Source of the DNA: Phocaeicola plebeius
GTDB taxonomy: Bacteria > Bacteroidota > Bacteroidia > Bacteroidales > Bacteroidaceae
Direction of reading: 5' to 3'
NCBI RefSeq assembly: GCF_003437535.1
Contig: NZ_QSQT01000010.1
Span: 61,791 to 125,790, forward strand
DNA length: 64,000 bases
Shown: positions 15,863 through 25,281 of the stretch, piece after piece
How positions within the stretch are numbered: position 1 is the first letter of the stretch
How the letters are laid out: each line of letters opens with the position of its first letter
Program-made: the position numbers and the translations under genes
Notes under the pieces: generated by a model
Seen by the model: only the letters and a program-made list of their open reading frames with translations
Databases searched by the model: none
Told to the model about the DNA's origin: nothing

Positions 15863-15972
15863 AAGCGCTTTGACATTTTAAGTGAAATGCCGGAGCGTTT
15901 TATCTGAAATGCCTTGGTGTTTCATGCAAAACGCTTCGGTGTTCTGCTTAAAACGTCAAGGTATCTTGAAAA
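15863..15972. repeat. 22-bp dyad array (five units, partly decayed AAACGC type)
   Basis: Units start at 15863, 15885, 15907, 15929 and 15951, all 22 bp apart. Arms drift from the consensus by transitions (AAATGC twice, AAGCGC once, GTGTTT for GCGTTT). Unit 4 has a TTCG loop between C and G. The array lies in the 427-bp divergent gap (15779-16205) between the ThiE-like gene and the NtrC-type regulator; the rest of the gap is AT-rich with only promoters. Confidence 0.8.
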
Positions 15973-16114
15973 GAGATTATAAATGCTTTTTATGTATTTG
16001 ATAATTAATGATTTATGGGCTATTTAAAAAATGTATGTCTCATTTTTTATCATTCAACAAATTACGGCTTACTTCTGCAAAAGTTCGGACATCTATCACT
16101 CTAAAACGTGAATG

Positions 16115-16147
16115 TTTGGACCGGATGTCGATATTTTCGTATTTTTG
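16115..16147 (+). promoter_or_regulatory. Promoter of the NtrC-type regulator
   Basis: TTTG (16115-16118), 21 bp, TATTTTTG (16140-16147), matching the Bacteroidales housekeeping consensus, 58 bp upstream of the regulator ATG. Confidence 0.65.
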
Positions 16148-16205
16148 CAATAATTTAATAGGTGAGGGCTTATTTTTCGGCTCCTCCTGATTTATTTGTA
16201 CTGAT

Positions 16206-17534
16206 ATGATCCAGATTTTAGTGATTGATGATGAAGATCCCATCCGCAACCTGCTGGCGCGCATGATTGAGCTGGAAGGCTACAAGGTGTGGAAAGCGAG
16301 TGACTGCCAGAGTGCATTGAAACTGCTGAAAGCACAACCGTTTGATGTGGTGCTTTGTGACGTGTTTCTCCCCGATGGAAACGGAGTCGATTTCATTCGG
16401 GAGATAAAAAAACATCGTCCGGAAGCGGAGGTGATTCTGCTTACCGCTCACGGCAATATTCCGGATGGGGTGCAGGCCATTAAGAACGGGGCATTTGATT
16501 ACATAACTAAGGGAGATGACAACCGCAAGATTATTCCGACAATCAGTCGTGCGGTGGATGAGGTAGAAAAAAAGAAAGGAAAGGTCGCTCCTCCCGTATC
16601 CTATTCGTTTGATTCGATTATCGGAAGTTCCAACGGACTGAAGCAGGCGGTTGCGCTGGCCCGGAAAGTGGCCGATACGGATGTGCCGGTGCTGCTCACG
16701 GGTGAAACCGGTACCGGAAAGGAAGTGTTCTCCCACGCTATCCATTACGCGAGCCCTCGCAGTCAGTATCCTATTATGGCCATCAACTGTTCGGCTTTCA
16801 GCAAAGACTTGCTGGAGAGTGAGCTCTTTGGTTACAAGGCCGGAGCCTTTACCGGAGCCATGAAAGACAAGCCCGGCCTGTTTGAAGTGGCAAATCACGG
16901 TACGGTTTTTCTGGATGAAATCGGTGAAATGGCCTTCGACCTGCAAGCGCGTTTGCTGCGTGTGCTCGAAACCGGAGAATATATTAAGGTGGGAGATACC
17001 AAGCCAACGAAGGTGGATGTACGTATCATCTCGGCCACTAACCGCGATTTGAAAAAGGAAATTGAGAACGGGCATTTTCGTGAGGACCTTTATTTCCGCT
17101 TGTCGGTGTTCCAGATTCATCTGCCTCCGTTGCGTGAGCGGAAAGAAGATATTGAAATGCTGGCAGAGACTTTCCTGAAACGCTTCTCTACAAAGTTGAA
17201 GAAAGAAATCAAGGGGATGACTTCCGAGGTGGTGGACATACTGAAAGGAGCTGAGTGGCGGGGGAATATCCGCGAACTGAAGAACGTGATGGAGCGCAGT
17301 GCCATTGTCTGCGATGAAGAAGTGACCGTGCAGGACTTGCCGATTGACTTGCAATGTGCCGGAATGGACGAAGAGCAGGGTAAGGAAGAGTTTGAATTGG
17401 CAGTGATTGAACAGAAACATATCACGAAAGTGCTGCAATATACCAGGGGAAACAAAACAGAAGCGGCGCGTCTGCTGAAAATCGGCCTGGCCACGCTTTA
17501 CCGTAAAATAGAAGCTTATCATATTTCCGTATAG
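16206..17534 (+). CDS. Sigma-54-dependent response regulator (NtrC family)
   Basis: 442 residues. Receiver domain 1-120 with phosphoacceptor Asp52 (LCDVFLPDG) and the acidic pair Asp8-Asp9; AAA+ sigma-54 activator domain with Walker A GETGTGKE near 166-173 and the sigma-54 contact loop GAFTGA at 213-218; C-terminal Fis-type helix-turn-helix (about 400-442). Upon phosphorylation such proteins remodel sigma-54 RNA polymerase at -24/-12 promoters. A sigma-54-like promoter lies just downstream, ahead of kdp, so this is the likely Kdp regulator in place of OmpR-type KdpE. The matching kinase is probably the one at 25282. Confidence 0.93.
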   Translation: MIQILVIDDEDPIRNLLARMIELEGYKVWKASDCQSALKLLKAQPFDVVLCDVFLPDGNGVDFIREIKKHRPEAEVILLTAHGNIPDGVQAIKNGAFDYITKGDDNRKIIPTISRAVDEVEKKKGKVAPPVSYSFDSIIGSSNGLKQAVALARKVADTDVPVLLTGETGTGKEVFSHAIHYASPRSQYPIMAINCSAFSKDLLESELFGYKAGAFTGAMKDKPGLFEVANHGTVFLDEIGEMAFDLQARLLRVLETGEYIKVGDTKPTKVDVRIISATNRDLKKEIENGHFREDLYFRLSVFQIHLPPLRERKEDIEMLAETFLKRFSTKLKKEIKGMTSEVVDILKGAEWRGNIRELKNVMERSAIVCDEEVTVQDLPIDLQCAGMDEEQGKEEFELAVIEQKHITKVLQYTRGNKTEAARLLKIGLATLYRKIEAYHISV

Positions 17535-17572
17535 GAATGTTTTTATCATTTTGATATTTCAAAATAATAGTG

Positions 17573-17602
17573 AGCCTTCTCAATTTGAGAAGGCTTTTTT
17601 TG
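17573..17602 (+). terminator. Terminator after the response regulator
   Basis: AGCCTTCTCAA (17573-17583) pairs with TTGAGAAGGCT (17585-17595), a nearly gapless hairpin followed by seven or more T residues. It separates the regulator transcript from the kdp operon. Confidence 0.88.
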
Positions 17603-17669
17603 TGCCTTTTTCTTTTACTATTTTTATAACAATTAGATTATCAGTTGATTATGAATCTCCTTTAAATTG

Positions 17670-17685
17670 TGGCATACCATTTGCC
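17670..17685 (+). promoter_or_regulatory. Sigma-54 (-24/-12) promoter of the kdp operon
   Basis: TGGCAT-n5-TTGCC agrees with the sigma-54 consensus TGGCAC-n5-TTGCW in both boxes and in spacing. Transcription would start near 17696, about 40 nt before the first small ORF. The adjacent NtrC-family regulator supports it; no housekeeping -33/-7 pair is seen between the terminator and 17737. Confidence 0.75.
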
Positions 17686-17736
17686 CTACGTATGCCGTGA
17701 ATTTAACTGATTGTTTATCGAAAAAAAGAAAAAACT

Positions 17737-17835
17737 ATGGAACTATTTACAGTGGGATTTTTAATCTGTTTGTTAGGCGGCCTCGCCTGCTTCTGGTTGT
17801 TTTATAAATGTATTGACTGGTTTGAACGAATTTGA
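17737..17835 (+). CDS. 32-residue membrane protein upstream of kdpF
   Basis: ATG 17737 to TGA 17835. One hydrophobic helix (FTVGFLICLLGGLACFWLF, residues 4-22) followed by YKCIDWFERI. It lies 14 nt before kdpF, behind the sigma-54 promoter, so it would be the first gene of the kdp transcript. Size and position suggest an accessory subunit of the Kdp pump, like KdpF, but I know no family for it. Too short to judge by coding statistics; conservation would decide. Confidence 0.55.
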   Translation: MELFTVGFLICLLGGLACFWLFYKCIDWFERI

Positions 17836-17849
17836 AAGGAGAAACTTTT

Positions 17850-17930
17850 ATGTATACCGCATTATTTATTGTGAGTGTCATCATGTTCGGCTATTTGATG
17901 TATGTGCTTGTGAAGCCGGAGAAATTCTGA
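17850..17930 (+). CDS. kdpF: Potassium-transporting ATPase subunit KdpF
   Basis: 26 residues, MYTALFIVSVIMFGYLMYVL followed by VKPEKF: one membrane helix and the YL-x-YVL-x-(R/K)PEKF ending that defines KdpF. An AAAGGAGAAA stretch just upstream is an unusually good ribosome-binding site for this group. KdpF stabilises the KdpFABC pump. It is 30 nt upstream of kdpA. Confidence 0.9.
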   Translation: MYTALFIVSVIMFGYLMYVLVKPEKF

Positions 17931-17960
17931 TAAAGTAGATATTGATTAATTCTGGGTATT

Positions 17961-19667
17961 ATGAATACAGAAATTTTAGGTGTTGTAGCGCAAATTGTTC
18001 TGATGATAGTGCTAAGCTATCCGCTTGGAAAATATATGGCGAGAGTGTATAAGGGTGAAAAAGTCTGGTCGGATTTCATGCAGCCGGTAGAAAACCTGAT
18101 TTTCCGATTCTCAGGTATCCATCCGCAAGAAGAAATGAACTGGAAGCAGTTCTTGAAAGCTTTGCTGGTGGTGAACCTGTTCTGGTTTATCTGGGGTATG
18201 ATACTGCTGGTGATTCAGGGCAGTCTTCCGCTTAATCCAGATGGAAATGGCGGACAGACGGTGCATCAGGCTTTCAACACCTGCATCTCTTTCATGGTGA
18301 ACTGTAACGAGCAGCATTATAGCGGAGAAAGCAACCTGACTTATTTCACGCAGTTGTTTGTCATTATGCTTTTTCAGTTTATTACAGCTGCCACCGGTAT
18401 GGCGGCCATGGCAGGCATTATGAAAGCGCTGGGTGAAAAGACGACCAAAACTATCGGAAACTTCTGGAATTACCTTGTGCTGAGCTGTACACGTATCTTG
18501 CTGCCGCTTTCACTGGTAGTGGGCTTTATACTGATAACGCAAGGCACTCCGATGGGATTCGACGGAAAGATGGAGATAACGACGCTCGAAGGGGTTACAC
18601 AGCATGTGTCGCAGGGGCCTGCTGCCGCTATCATTCCTATTAAGCAGCTGGGTACGAACGGAGGCGGATATTATGGGGTGAACTCTTCGCATCCGCTGGA
18701 AAACCCTACATATCTTTCTAATATGGTGGAATGTTGCTCTATCCTGATTCTGCCGATGGCCATGGTATTTGCCTTTGGCTTCTATGTGAAGCGCAGGAGA
18801 CTGGGATACAGTATTTATTGTGTCATGCTGGCCGCATTCCTCATCGGGGTATGTGTTAACGTGCCTGCAGAGATGAAAGGAAATCCGCGCATGGATGCCA
18901 TGGGTATTGCACAGGATAACGGAGCCATGGAGGGCAAGGAAGTACGTCTGGGAGCCGGAGCCACCGGTTTGTGGAGTGTGGCTACCACGGTGACTTCCAA
19001 CGGATCGGTAAATGGCATGCATGATTCTACCATGCCGGTTTCCGGTATGATTGAAATGCTGAATATGCAGATTAACACGTGGTTTGGCGGGGTAGGCGTA
19101 GGTTGGATGAACTATTTCACCTTTATCATCATCGCAGTGTTCATCAGCGGCCTGATGGTAGGGCGTACGCCTGAATTTCTCTGCCATAAGGTAGAAGCCC
19201 GTGAAATGAAAGTGGCTTCCATGGTGGCCCTTCTTCATCCGTTTGTGATTCTGGTGGGTACGGCACTGGCTGCTTACCTGTATGTACATGCACCTGAATG
19301 GGTGGAAAGCGAAGGGGGATGGCTGAACAATCCCGGATTCCATGGCCTGAGCGAAATGCTGTATGAATTTACTTCAGTGGCAGCTAATAACGGTTCTGGC
19401 TTTGAAGGTCTGGGCGACAATACCTGGTTCTGGAACATCTCTTGTGGCATCGTGCTTATCCTGAGCCGCTTCATTCCGATTGTGGGTCAGGTAGCCATCG
19501 CCGGTTTGCTGGCGCAGAAGACATACATTCCGGAAAGTGCCGGCACACTGAAAACAGATACCGTGACTTTCGGTGTCATGACATTTGCAGTGATTTTCAT
19601 AGTAGCCGCCTTGTCATTCTTTCCGGCACATGCCTTGAGTACAATTGCAGAACACTTTAGTTTATAA
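17961..19667 (+). CDS. kdpA: Potassium-transporting ATPase subunit KdpA
   Basis: 568 residues, about ten membrane helices, family-typical length. KdpA carries the selectivity filter and pore that take up K+; recognisable filter-loop regions include the conserved FNTCISFMVNCNEQHYSGE, LGTNGGGYYGVNSSHPLENP and FTSVAANNGSGFEGL segments (each shown here in part). It is made with KdpB and KdpC at high affinity K+ demand. Co-directional with kdpF and kdpB in one operon. Confidence 0.97.
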   Translation: MNTEILGVVAQIVLMIVLSYPLGKYMARVYKGEKVWSDFMQPVENLIFRFSGIHPQEEMNWKQFLKALLVVNLFWFIWGMILLVIQGSLPLNPDGNGGQTVHQAFNTCISFMVNCNEQHYSGESNLTYFTQLFVIMLFQFITAATGMAAMAGIMKALGEKTTKTIGNFWNYLVLSCTRILLPLSLVVGFILITQGTPMGFDGKMEITTLEGVTQHVSQGPAAAIIPIKQLGTNGGGYYGVNSSHPLENPTYLSNMVECCSILILPMAMVFAFGFYVKRRRLGYSIYCVMLAAFLIGVCVNVPAEMKGNPRMDAMGIAQDNGAMEGKEVRLGAGATGLWSVATTVTSNGSVNGMHDSTMPVSGMIEMLNMQINTWFGGVGVGWMNYFTFIIIAVFISGLMVGRTPEFLCHKVEAREMKVASMVALLHPFVILVGTALAAYLYVHAPEWVESEGGWLNNPGFHGLSEMLYEFTSVAANNGSGFEGLGDNTWFWNISCGIVLILSRFIPIVGQVAIAGLLAQKTYIPESAGTLKTDTVTFGVMTFAVIFIVAALSFFPAHALSTIAEHFSL

Positions 19668-19726
19668 GAGAAAAATACTGAAACGTATCATTGAAGAAGA
19701 TACGATAACAACGAAAGAAAAAAGAT

Positions 19727-21760
19727 ATGAAAAATAAGAATCATACTTCCCTGTTTCAGAGGGAACAAGTCATGGAAAGCTTGAAGCAGTCGTTCGTCAA
19801 GCTGAATCCCAGAATCATGGTGAAGAATCCCATCATGTTTACGGTAGAAGTTGCTACCTTAATCATGCTGGTTGTTACACTCTATTCGGCCACTCATACC
19901 TCACAAGGTTCATTTGTATACAATCTCTGGGTGTTTGTCATTCTGTTTCTCACTTTGCTGTTTGCCAATTTTGCTGAAGCCATAGCCGAAGCTCGTGGTA
20001 AGGCGCAGGCCGACAGTCTGCGAAAAACCCGTGAGGAAACTCCGGCCAAACTGATTGTCGACGGTAAGGTAAAGACCGTGAGCAGTTCGCAGTTGAAGAA
20101 AGGAGATGTTTTTGAATGTGAGGCGGGCGATGTGATTCCGGCAGACGGTGAGATTATCGAGGGACTGGCTTCCATTGATGAGAGTGCCATTACCGGTGAG
20201 TCTGCTCCGGTTATCCGCGAAGCCGGAGGCGACAAGAGCTCCGTTACCGGAGGTACCAAAGTGTTGTCAGACCGTATCAAAGTGACCGTGACTACACAGC
20301 CGGGCGAAAGTTTTCTGGACAAGATGATTGCGCTGGTAGAAGGAGCAAGCCGTCAGAAAACACCGAATGAAATAGCCCTGACCATATTGCTGGCTGTATT
20401 TACGCTGGTATTCCTGATTGTGTGCATTACACTGAAGCCGATGGCCGACTATTCTCACACCGTGATTACGATTGCTGCTTTCCTTTCTTTATTTGTGTGT
20501 CTGATTCCAACTACCATCGGAGGGTTGCTGTCGGCCATCGGTATTGCCGGGATGGATCGTGCTCTGCGTGCCAATGTAATCACCAAGTCGGGTAAAGCGG
20601 TAGAAACGGCCGGCGACGTAGATACATTGCTGCTCGATAAAACCGGTACCATCACCATCGGCAATCGTAAGGCTACTGCCTTCTATCCGGTGGCAGGTCT
20701 GGATAAGCATGCGTTCGTAGAAGCTTGTCTGCTTTCTTCTGTTTCCGATGATACCCCTGAAGGAAAATCCATTATCGAACTGGGACGTGAACTGGGAGTA
20801 CGTATGCGTACGTTGCCTACCGAAGGAGCCCGCATGATTCAGTTTACCGCCGAAACCAAATGTTCCGGTATCGACCTGAAAGATGGAACCGAAATCCGCA
20901 AAGGTGCCTTCGATGCCATTCGTCGCATAGCACTGGAGGCCGGTAATGAATTTCCGGAAGAGACGGAAGATATCATCCGGAAGATTTCTGGCAATGGCGG
21001 AACCCCTTTGGTGGTCAGTATCAACGGGCAGATTGCCGGTGTCATAGAATTGCAGGACATCATCAAGCCGGGCATTGAAGAACGCTTCGAACGCCTGCGC
21101 AAGATGGGGGTGAAAACGGTAATGGTGACCGGTGATAACCCGCTGACTGCAAAGTACATTGCCGAAAAAGCCGGAGTGGACGATTTCATTGCTGAGGCCA
21201 AACCGGAAGACAAGATGAACTACATCAAGAAGGAGCAGGCTGCCGGTAAGCTGGTAGCTATGATGGGCGACGGCACGAACGATGCGCCGGCACTGGCACA
21301 GGCCAATGTGGGTGTGGCCATGAACAGCGGCACGCAGGCTGCCAAAGAAGCCGGCAACATGGTCGATTTGGACAATGACCCTACCAAGCTGATTGAAATT
21401 GTGGAAATCGGCAAGCAGTTGCTGATGACTCGTGGCACACTTACTACCTTCTCTATCGCCAACGACGTGGCCAAATATTTTGCCATCATCCCGGCTTTGT
21501 TCATGGTGACCGTTCCACAGCTGGCTCCACTGAATATCATGGGGCTGCACAGTCCTGAAAGTGCCATCCTTTCTGCCATTATATTCAACGCCCTCATCAT
21601 TCCGATTCTGATTCCGCTGGCTCTGAAGGGAGTGGCTTATAAACCGATTGGCGCGAGTGCCTTGCTGCGCCGCAACCTGCTGATTTATGGAGTGGGGGGG
21701 CTTATCGCGCCTTTCATCGGAATTAAACTAATTGACTTATTTGTAGGATTATTTTTCTAA
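19727..21760 (+). CDS. kdpB: Potassium-transporting P-type ATPase subunit KdpB
   Basis: 677 residues. P-type ATPase landmarks: actuator motif ITGESAPV, phosphorylation site DKTGT with Asp304, and the hinge motif [15 protein letters not shown]. It hydrolyses ATP to drive K+ import through KdpA. It lies 59 nt after kdpA. The N-terminal 30 residues are basic and cytoplasmic, which fits the KdpB group. The ATG follows an A-rich, Bacteroidales-type leader. Confidence 0.97.
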   Translation: MKNKNHTSLFQREQVMESLKQSFVKLNPRIMVKNPIMFTVEVATLIMLVVTLYSATHTSQGSFVYNLWVFVILFLTLLFANFAEAIAEARGKAQADSLRKTREETPAKLIVDGKVKTVSSSQLKKGDVFECEAGDVIPADGEIIEGLASIDESAITGESAPVIREAGGDKSSVTGGTKVLSDRIKVTVTTQPGESFLDKMIALVEGASRQKTPNEIALTILLAVFTLVFLIVCITLKPMADYSHTVITIAAFLSLFVCLIPTTIGGLLSAIGIAGMDRALRANVITKSGKAVETAGDVDTLLLDKTGTITIGNRKATAFYPVAGLDKHAFVEACLLSSVSDDTPEGKSIIELGRELGVRMRTLPTEGARMIQFTAETKCSGIDLKDGTEIRKGAFDAIRRIALEAGNEFPEETEDIIRKISGNGGTPLVVSINGQIAGVIELQDIIKPGIEERFERLRKMGVKTVMVTGDNPLTAKYIAEKAGVDDFIAEAKPEDKMNYIKKEQAAGKLVAMMGDGTNDAPALAQANVGVAMNSGTQAAKEAGNMVDLDNDPTKLIEIVEIGKQLLMTRGTLTTFSIANDVAKYFAIIPALFMVTVPQLAPLNIMGLHSPESAILSAIIFNALIIPILIPLALKGVAYKPIGASALLRRNLLIYGVGGLIAPFIGIKLIDLFVGLFF

Positions 21761-21774
21761 TAAAACGGACAGTT

Positions 21775-22350
21775 ATGAAAAACTTTATAAAATCAATTCG
21801 CATTACCATTGCATTCTGTATTCTTTTCTCTGTATGTTATGTGCTGATACTATGGGTTTTCGGGCAGTTCTTCGGCCCGGGAAAAGGAAACGCAGAAACG
21901 ATTACCCTGAACGGGAAAGTAGTAGGCGCGGCCAATGTGGGCCAGGCCTTTACCAAGGATATTTATTTCTGGGGGCGCCCTTCGGCTGCCGATTATAAGG
22001 CAGATTCGTCAGCTGGCTCCAATAAAGGACCTACCAACGAAGCATATCTGGCAGAAGTGGAGGCACGGGTAGATTCTTTCTTGGTACATCATCCTTATCT
22101 GGATCGTAAGGATGTGCCGGCCGAGATGGTAACTGCCAGCGGTTCCGGCTTAGATCCGCACATTACACCAGCTTGTGCATACGTGCAGGTGAAGCGCGTG
22201 GCCGAAGCACGTGGCATGAATGAGGAGACCGTGAAGGCGCTTGTCGACAAGATGGTTGAGAAACCATTCCTCGGCTTGTTTGGAACAGAAAAAGTCAATG
22301 TATTGAAACTGAATGTGGCTTTGGAGGAAGCAAACCCCACGGTGAAATAA
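21775..22350 (+). CDS. kdpC: Potassium-transporting ATPase subunit KdpC
   Basis: 191 residues with one N-terminal membrane helix (about 10-31) and a periplasmic domain. Landmarks: FWGRPSAADYKADSSAGSN, ASGSGLDPHITPACAYVQ and the VNVLKLNVAL tail. KdpC aids nucleotide binding and assembly of the pump. It starts 14 nt after kdpB and is followed by a hairpin at 22375. Confidence 0.96.
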   Translation: MKNFIKSIRITIAFCILFSVCYVLILWVFGQFFGPGKGNAETITLNGKVVGAANVGQAFTKDIYFWGRPSAADYKADSSAGSNKGPTNEAYLAEVEARVDSFLVHHPYLDRKDVPAEMVTASGSGLDPHITPACAYVQVKRVAEARGMNEETVKALVDKMVEKPFLGLFGTEKVNVLKLNVALEEANPTVK

Positions 22351-22374
22351 ACGGATGAGTCCGTTCGTATCCTT

Positions 22375-22407
22375 GACATTCCGGACATGGAGTGTCGGGG
22401 ATTTTTA
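22375..22407 (+). terminator. Probable attenuating terminator after kdpC
   Basis: GACATTCC (22375-22382) and GGAGTGTC (22389-22396) form an eight-pair stem with one G-U pair, followed by GGGG and a T-rich run. Downstream trkH and kinase genes may be read through at lower level. The next 180 bp contain only short TGAGAA/TTCTCA inverted repeats. Confidence 0.55.
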
Positions 22408-22588
22408 TTCGGGGGACTTTGATATGAGCTCTATCGAAATGAGATGGGCTTTTCTCAAAATGAGAAGGTTGCTTGGAGAGCATTTTCTCTTTGTGCGAAT
22501 TTATTTTCTTGATTTTTAGAGGGTTATGATTATGGCTGATTTCACGGCATGACATTTGTTTGCTCAAGGGAAAAAACAAAAAAAGATT

Positions 22589-24094
22589 ATGGATAATATT
22601 TTTGAATACGATGTACCTCGTAGCAAAGGCCGGAAACAGGGACTGATAAATACCCGGCTTATTATTTATATTTTGGGAGTGCTGGTATTGGTCGAAGCTG
22701 GACTGTTTGCTTTGTGTGCCGGGGTTTCACTTTTGTATGAAGAACCTGATTATATTTATTTTGTACAAACCATGGGTATCAATATTGCTCTTGGAGGAAG
22801 TATGGTGCTGGTGGGCAAACGAACCGATAACCTGATTAGTCGCCGCGACGGGTACTGCATTGTCAGTGTGTCGTGGCTGTTGTTTACGGCATTGGGGATG
22901 TTGCCTTTTTACTTTAGCGGATACATTCCTTCTGTGGCAGATGCTTTTTTTGAGACCATGTCTGGTTTCACCACTACAGGAGCGACCATCCTGGACGACA
23001 TCGAGTCATTACCCTATGGGTTGCTGTTCTGGCGCAGCCTGACGCAGTGGATTGGAGGACTGGGTATTGTGTTGTTTACCATCGCGTTGCTTCCACTTTT
23101 CAGTGGTAGCAGCCAGCAGCTTTTCCTTTCGGAGGCTACCGGCGTGACGCATGACAAGATTCATCCCAAAGCGAAGATTATGGCCCGTTATCTGTGGCTG
23201 ATTTATATAGGCCTGACGCTGGTGGAAACGATTCTGCTGATGTGTGGAGGGATGAACCTGTTTGATGCAATATGCCACTCTTTTGCCACCACGGCTACCG
23301 GCGGATTCTCTACCAAGCAGGATAGTGTGTCTTACTGGCATTCTCCGTTTATTGAATATGTGATTTCTATTTTCATGATTCTTTCCGGTGTAAATTTCTC
23401 GTTGTATTATATGGCGCTAAAGGGAAAGTATCAAAACCTGTTGAGGGATAGAGAGCTGCACTGGTTCCTCAAATCAGTGGGCATACTGACGGGAATCATT
23501 ACCATAGCCTTGTTTGTGACAGATTATTATGACCTGGAAACTGCATTCCGCAAAGCCTTGTTTCAGGTAGCTACTACGCATACCTCTTGCGGGTTTGCAA
23601 CGGATGACTACAACCTATGGCCTCAATTCACCTGGATGCTGCTCCTGTTTGCCATGCTGTCGGGAGGTTGTACGGGTTCCACAAGCGGAGGAGTCAAGAA
23701 CCTGCGTTTGCTCATCATTGCCCAGAACATCCGTAACCAGTTCAAGCAGATGCTTCATCCGCGTGCCGTATTGCCGGTGCGTGTCAATAAAGAAGCAATA
23801 TCCTCGCAGGTATCGGCTACGGTATATACTTTCTTTGCTACGTATCTGGTTTGTATTTTTGTGGGCTGGACGCTGCTGATGTGCTTTGGAGTGGGACTGA
23901 CGGAAGCAATGAGTACGGTTGTGTCGGCTATTGGTAACGTAGGTCCGGGGTTGGGTGCTTTTGGTCCCGTGTTCTCATGGGCTGCCTTACCCGATGCGGC
24001 CAAATGGATATTGTCAGTACTGATGTTTATCGGTCGTCTGGAGATTTTTGGTATTCTGCTGTTGTTCTATCGTGGATTCTGGGAAGATAATTGA
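22589..24094 (+). CDS. trkH: TrkH-family potassium uptake protein
   Basis: 501 residues from ATG 22589; the frame is open to 22556 but the extra codons are a Lys-rich leader. Four selectivity-filter repeats of the TrkH/KtrB type are visible: SGFTTTGAT (near 125), ATTATGGFST, ATTHTSCGFAT and SAIGNVGPG. It transports K+ (usually gated by a TrkA/KtrA ring, which is not in this window). Its position between kdpC and the kdpD-like gene suggests co-regulation of two K+ uptake systems. Confidence 0.92.
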   Translation: MDNIFEYDVPRSKGRKQGLINTRLIIYILGVLVLVEAGLFALCAGVSLLYEEPDYIYFVQTMGINIALGGSMVLVGKRTDNLISRRDGYCIVSVSWLLFTALGMLPFYFSGYIPSVADAFFETMSGFTTTGATILDDIESLPYGLLFWRSLTQWIGGLGIVLFTIALLPLFSGSSQQLFLSEATGVTHDKIHPKAKIMARYLWLIYIGLTLVETILLMCGGMNLFDAICHSFATTATGGFSTKQDSVSYWHSPFIEYVISIFMILSGVNFSLYYMALKGKYQNLLRDRELHWFLKSVGILTGIITIALFVTDYYDLETAFRKALFQVATTHTSCGFATDDYNLWPQFTWMLLLFAMLSGGCTGSTSGGVKNLRLLIIAQNIRNQFKQMLHPRAVLPVRVNKEAISSQVSATVYTFFATYLVCIFVGWTLLMCFGVGLTEAMSTVVSAIGNVGPGLGAFGPVFSWAALPDAAKWILSVLMFIGRLEIFGILLLFYRGFWEDN

Positions 24095-24144
24095 TAGACA
24101 GGTTATGAGGCTGGGAATTATATTGTATAAAAGTTTGACGAAAA

Positions 24145-25275
24145 ATGGAAGAAAGAGAGCATAACGTACCACATTTTCTGGATTTAATCCGTCGTTCTCG
24201 CCGTGGTAAATTCAAGGTATACATTGGCATGATAGCCGGTGTGGGAAAAACCTACCGGATGTTGCAGGAAGCACACGAGATGATGGACAATGGCATTGAC
24301 GTACAGATAGGATATGTGGAAACTCACGGGCGTGCCGGCACAGAGGCGCAGTTGGAAGGATTGCCGGTAATTCCTCGCAAGAAGATTTTCTACAAAGGAA
24401 AGGAACTGGAGGAAATGGATCTGGAGACGATTCTTCAGCTTCATCCGGAACTGGTTGTGGTAGATGAACTGGCCCATACGAATGTGGAAGGATGCCGCAA
24501 TAAAAAACGCTGGCAAGATGTGATGGAACTGCTGGATGCGGGCATCAATGTGGTGTCGGCCATTAACATTCAGCATATTGAGAGCCTGAACGATGAAGTA
24601 AAGGAAATTGCCGGCATCGAAGTCAAGGAACGGGTGCCCGACAGTGTACTGCAGGAAGCCGATGAGGTGGTCAACATTGACCTCACGGCCGAGGAGCTGA
24701 TTGCGCGGCTCAAATCGGGAAAGATATATCGTCCGGAGAAAATTCAGACGGCCCTGCACCACTTTTTCAAGACCGAGAATATTCTGCAACTTCGTGAACT
24801 GGCCTTGAAGGAAGTGGCTTTCCGCGTGGAGAAAAAAGTGGAAAGCGAAGTGCTTCCGGTAGTGTCACAGCCGGCCCGGCGGGAGCGTATTCTGGCATGT
24901 ATCAGCAGCAATGAACATACTCCGCGTCACATTATCCGCAAGGCTTACCGTCTGGCTTCCCGCTACAGCACGTCTTTTACGGTACTTTATGTGCAGACTC
25001 CCCGTGAGAGTACAGAGCGTATCAGTCTGGCTTCACAACGCTACCTGCTGAATCACTTCAAACTGGTGACGGAACTGGGGGGAGACGTGCTGCAAGTATT
25101 TTCGGAGAGTATAACTGAAGCCATCATAGAAACCTGCAGAGAAAAACAGATTACGACCATCTGTATGGGGCATCCTGCCTTTAAAATGCCTCAGACCATC
25201 TTTCAGATAGGGAAATACAAAAAGTTTTTGCAGGCTTTGGCCGAGATGAAAATAGATTTGATTATAATTGCATAA
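24145..25275 (+). CDS. kdpD: KdpD N-terminal sensor protein (split KdpD)
   Basis: 376 residues that correspond to the cytoplasmic N-terminal part of KdpD only. The KdpD domain has Walker A GMIAGVGKT (28-36) and the VVVDELAHTNVEGCRNKKRW segment (in part); a USP-like domain follows from about 250 (RRERILACISSNEHTP) to the end. No membrane or kinase domain is attached. KdpD senses K+ limitation and turgor. A histidine kinase begins 6 nt later, so the usual single KdpD is split into two genes here. Confidence 0.9.
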   Translation: MEEREHNVPHFLDLIRRSRRGKFKVYIGMIAGVGKTYRMLQEAHEMMDNGIDVQIGYVETHGRAGTEAQLEGLPVIPRKKIFYKGKELEEMDLETILQLHPELVVVDELAHTNVEGCRNKKRWQDVMELLDAGINVVSAINIQHIESLNDEVKEIAGIEVKERVPDSVLQEADEVVNIDLTAEELIARLKSGKIYRPEKIQTALHHFFKTENILQLRELALKEVAFRVEKKVESEVLPVVSQPARRERILACISSNEHTPRHIIRKAYRLASRYSTSFTVLYVQTPRESTERISLASQRYLLNHFKLVTELGGDVLQVFSESITEAIIETCREKQITTICMGHPAFKMPQTIFQIGKYKKFLQALAEMKIDLIIIA

Positions 25276-25281
25276 AATTCA

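Noticed and set aside
16218..17549. 443-codon minus-strand frame opposite the NtrC-type regulator
   Set aside because: Antisense shadow of a strongly supported gene; no motif and no promoter on that strand.
18510..21600. Several minus-strand frames over kdpA and kdpB
   Set aside because: Shadow frames without domains opposite well-supported pump genes.
22424..22490. Possible seventh 22-bp array before trkH
   Set aside because: TGAGAA/TTCTCA repeats are present but the spacings (16, 20 and others) are not 22 bp.
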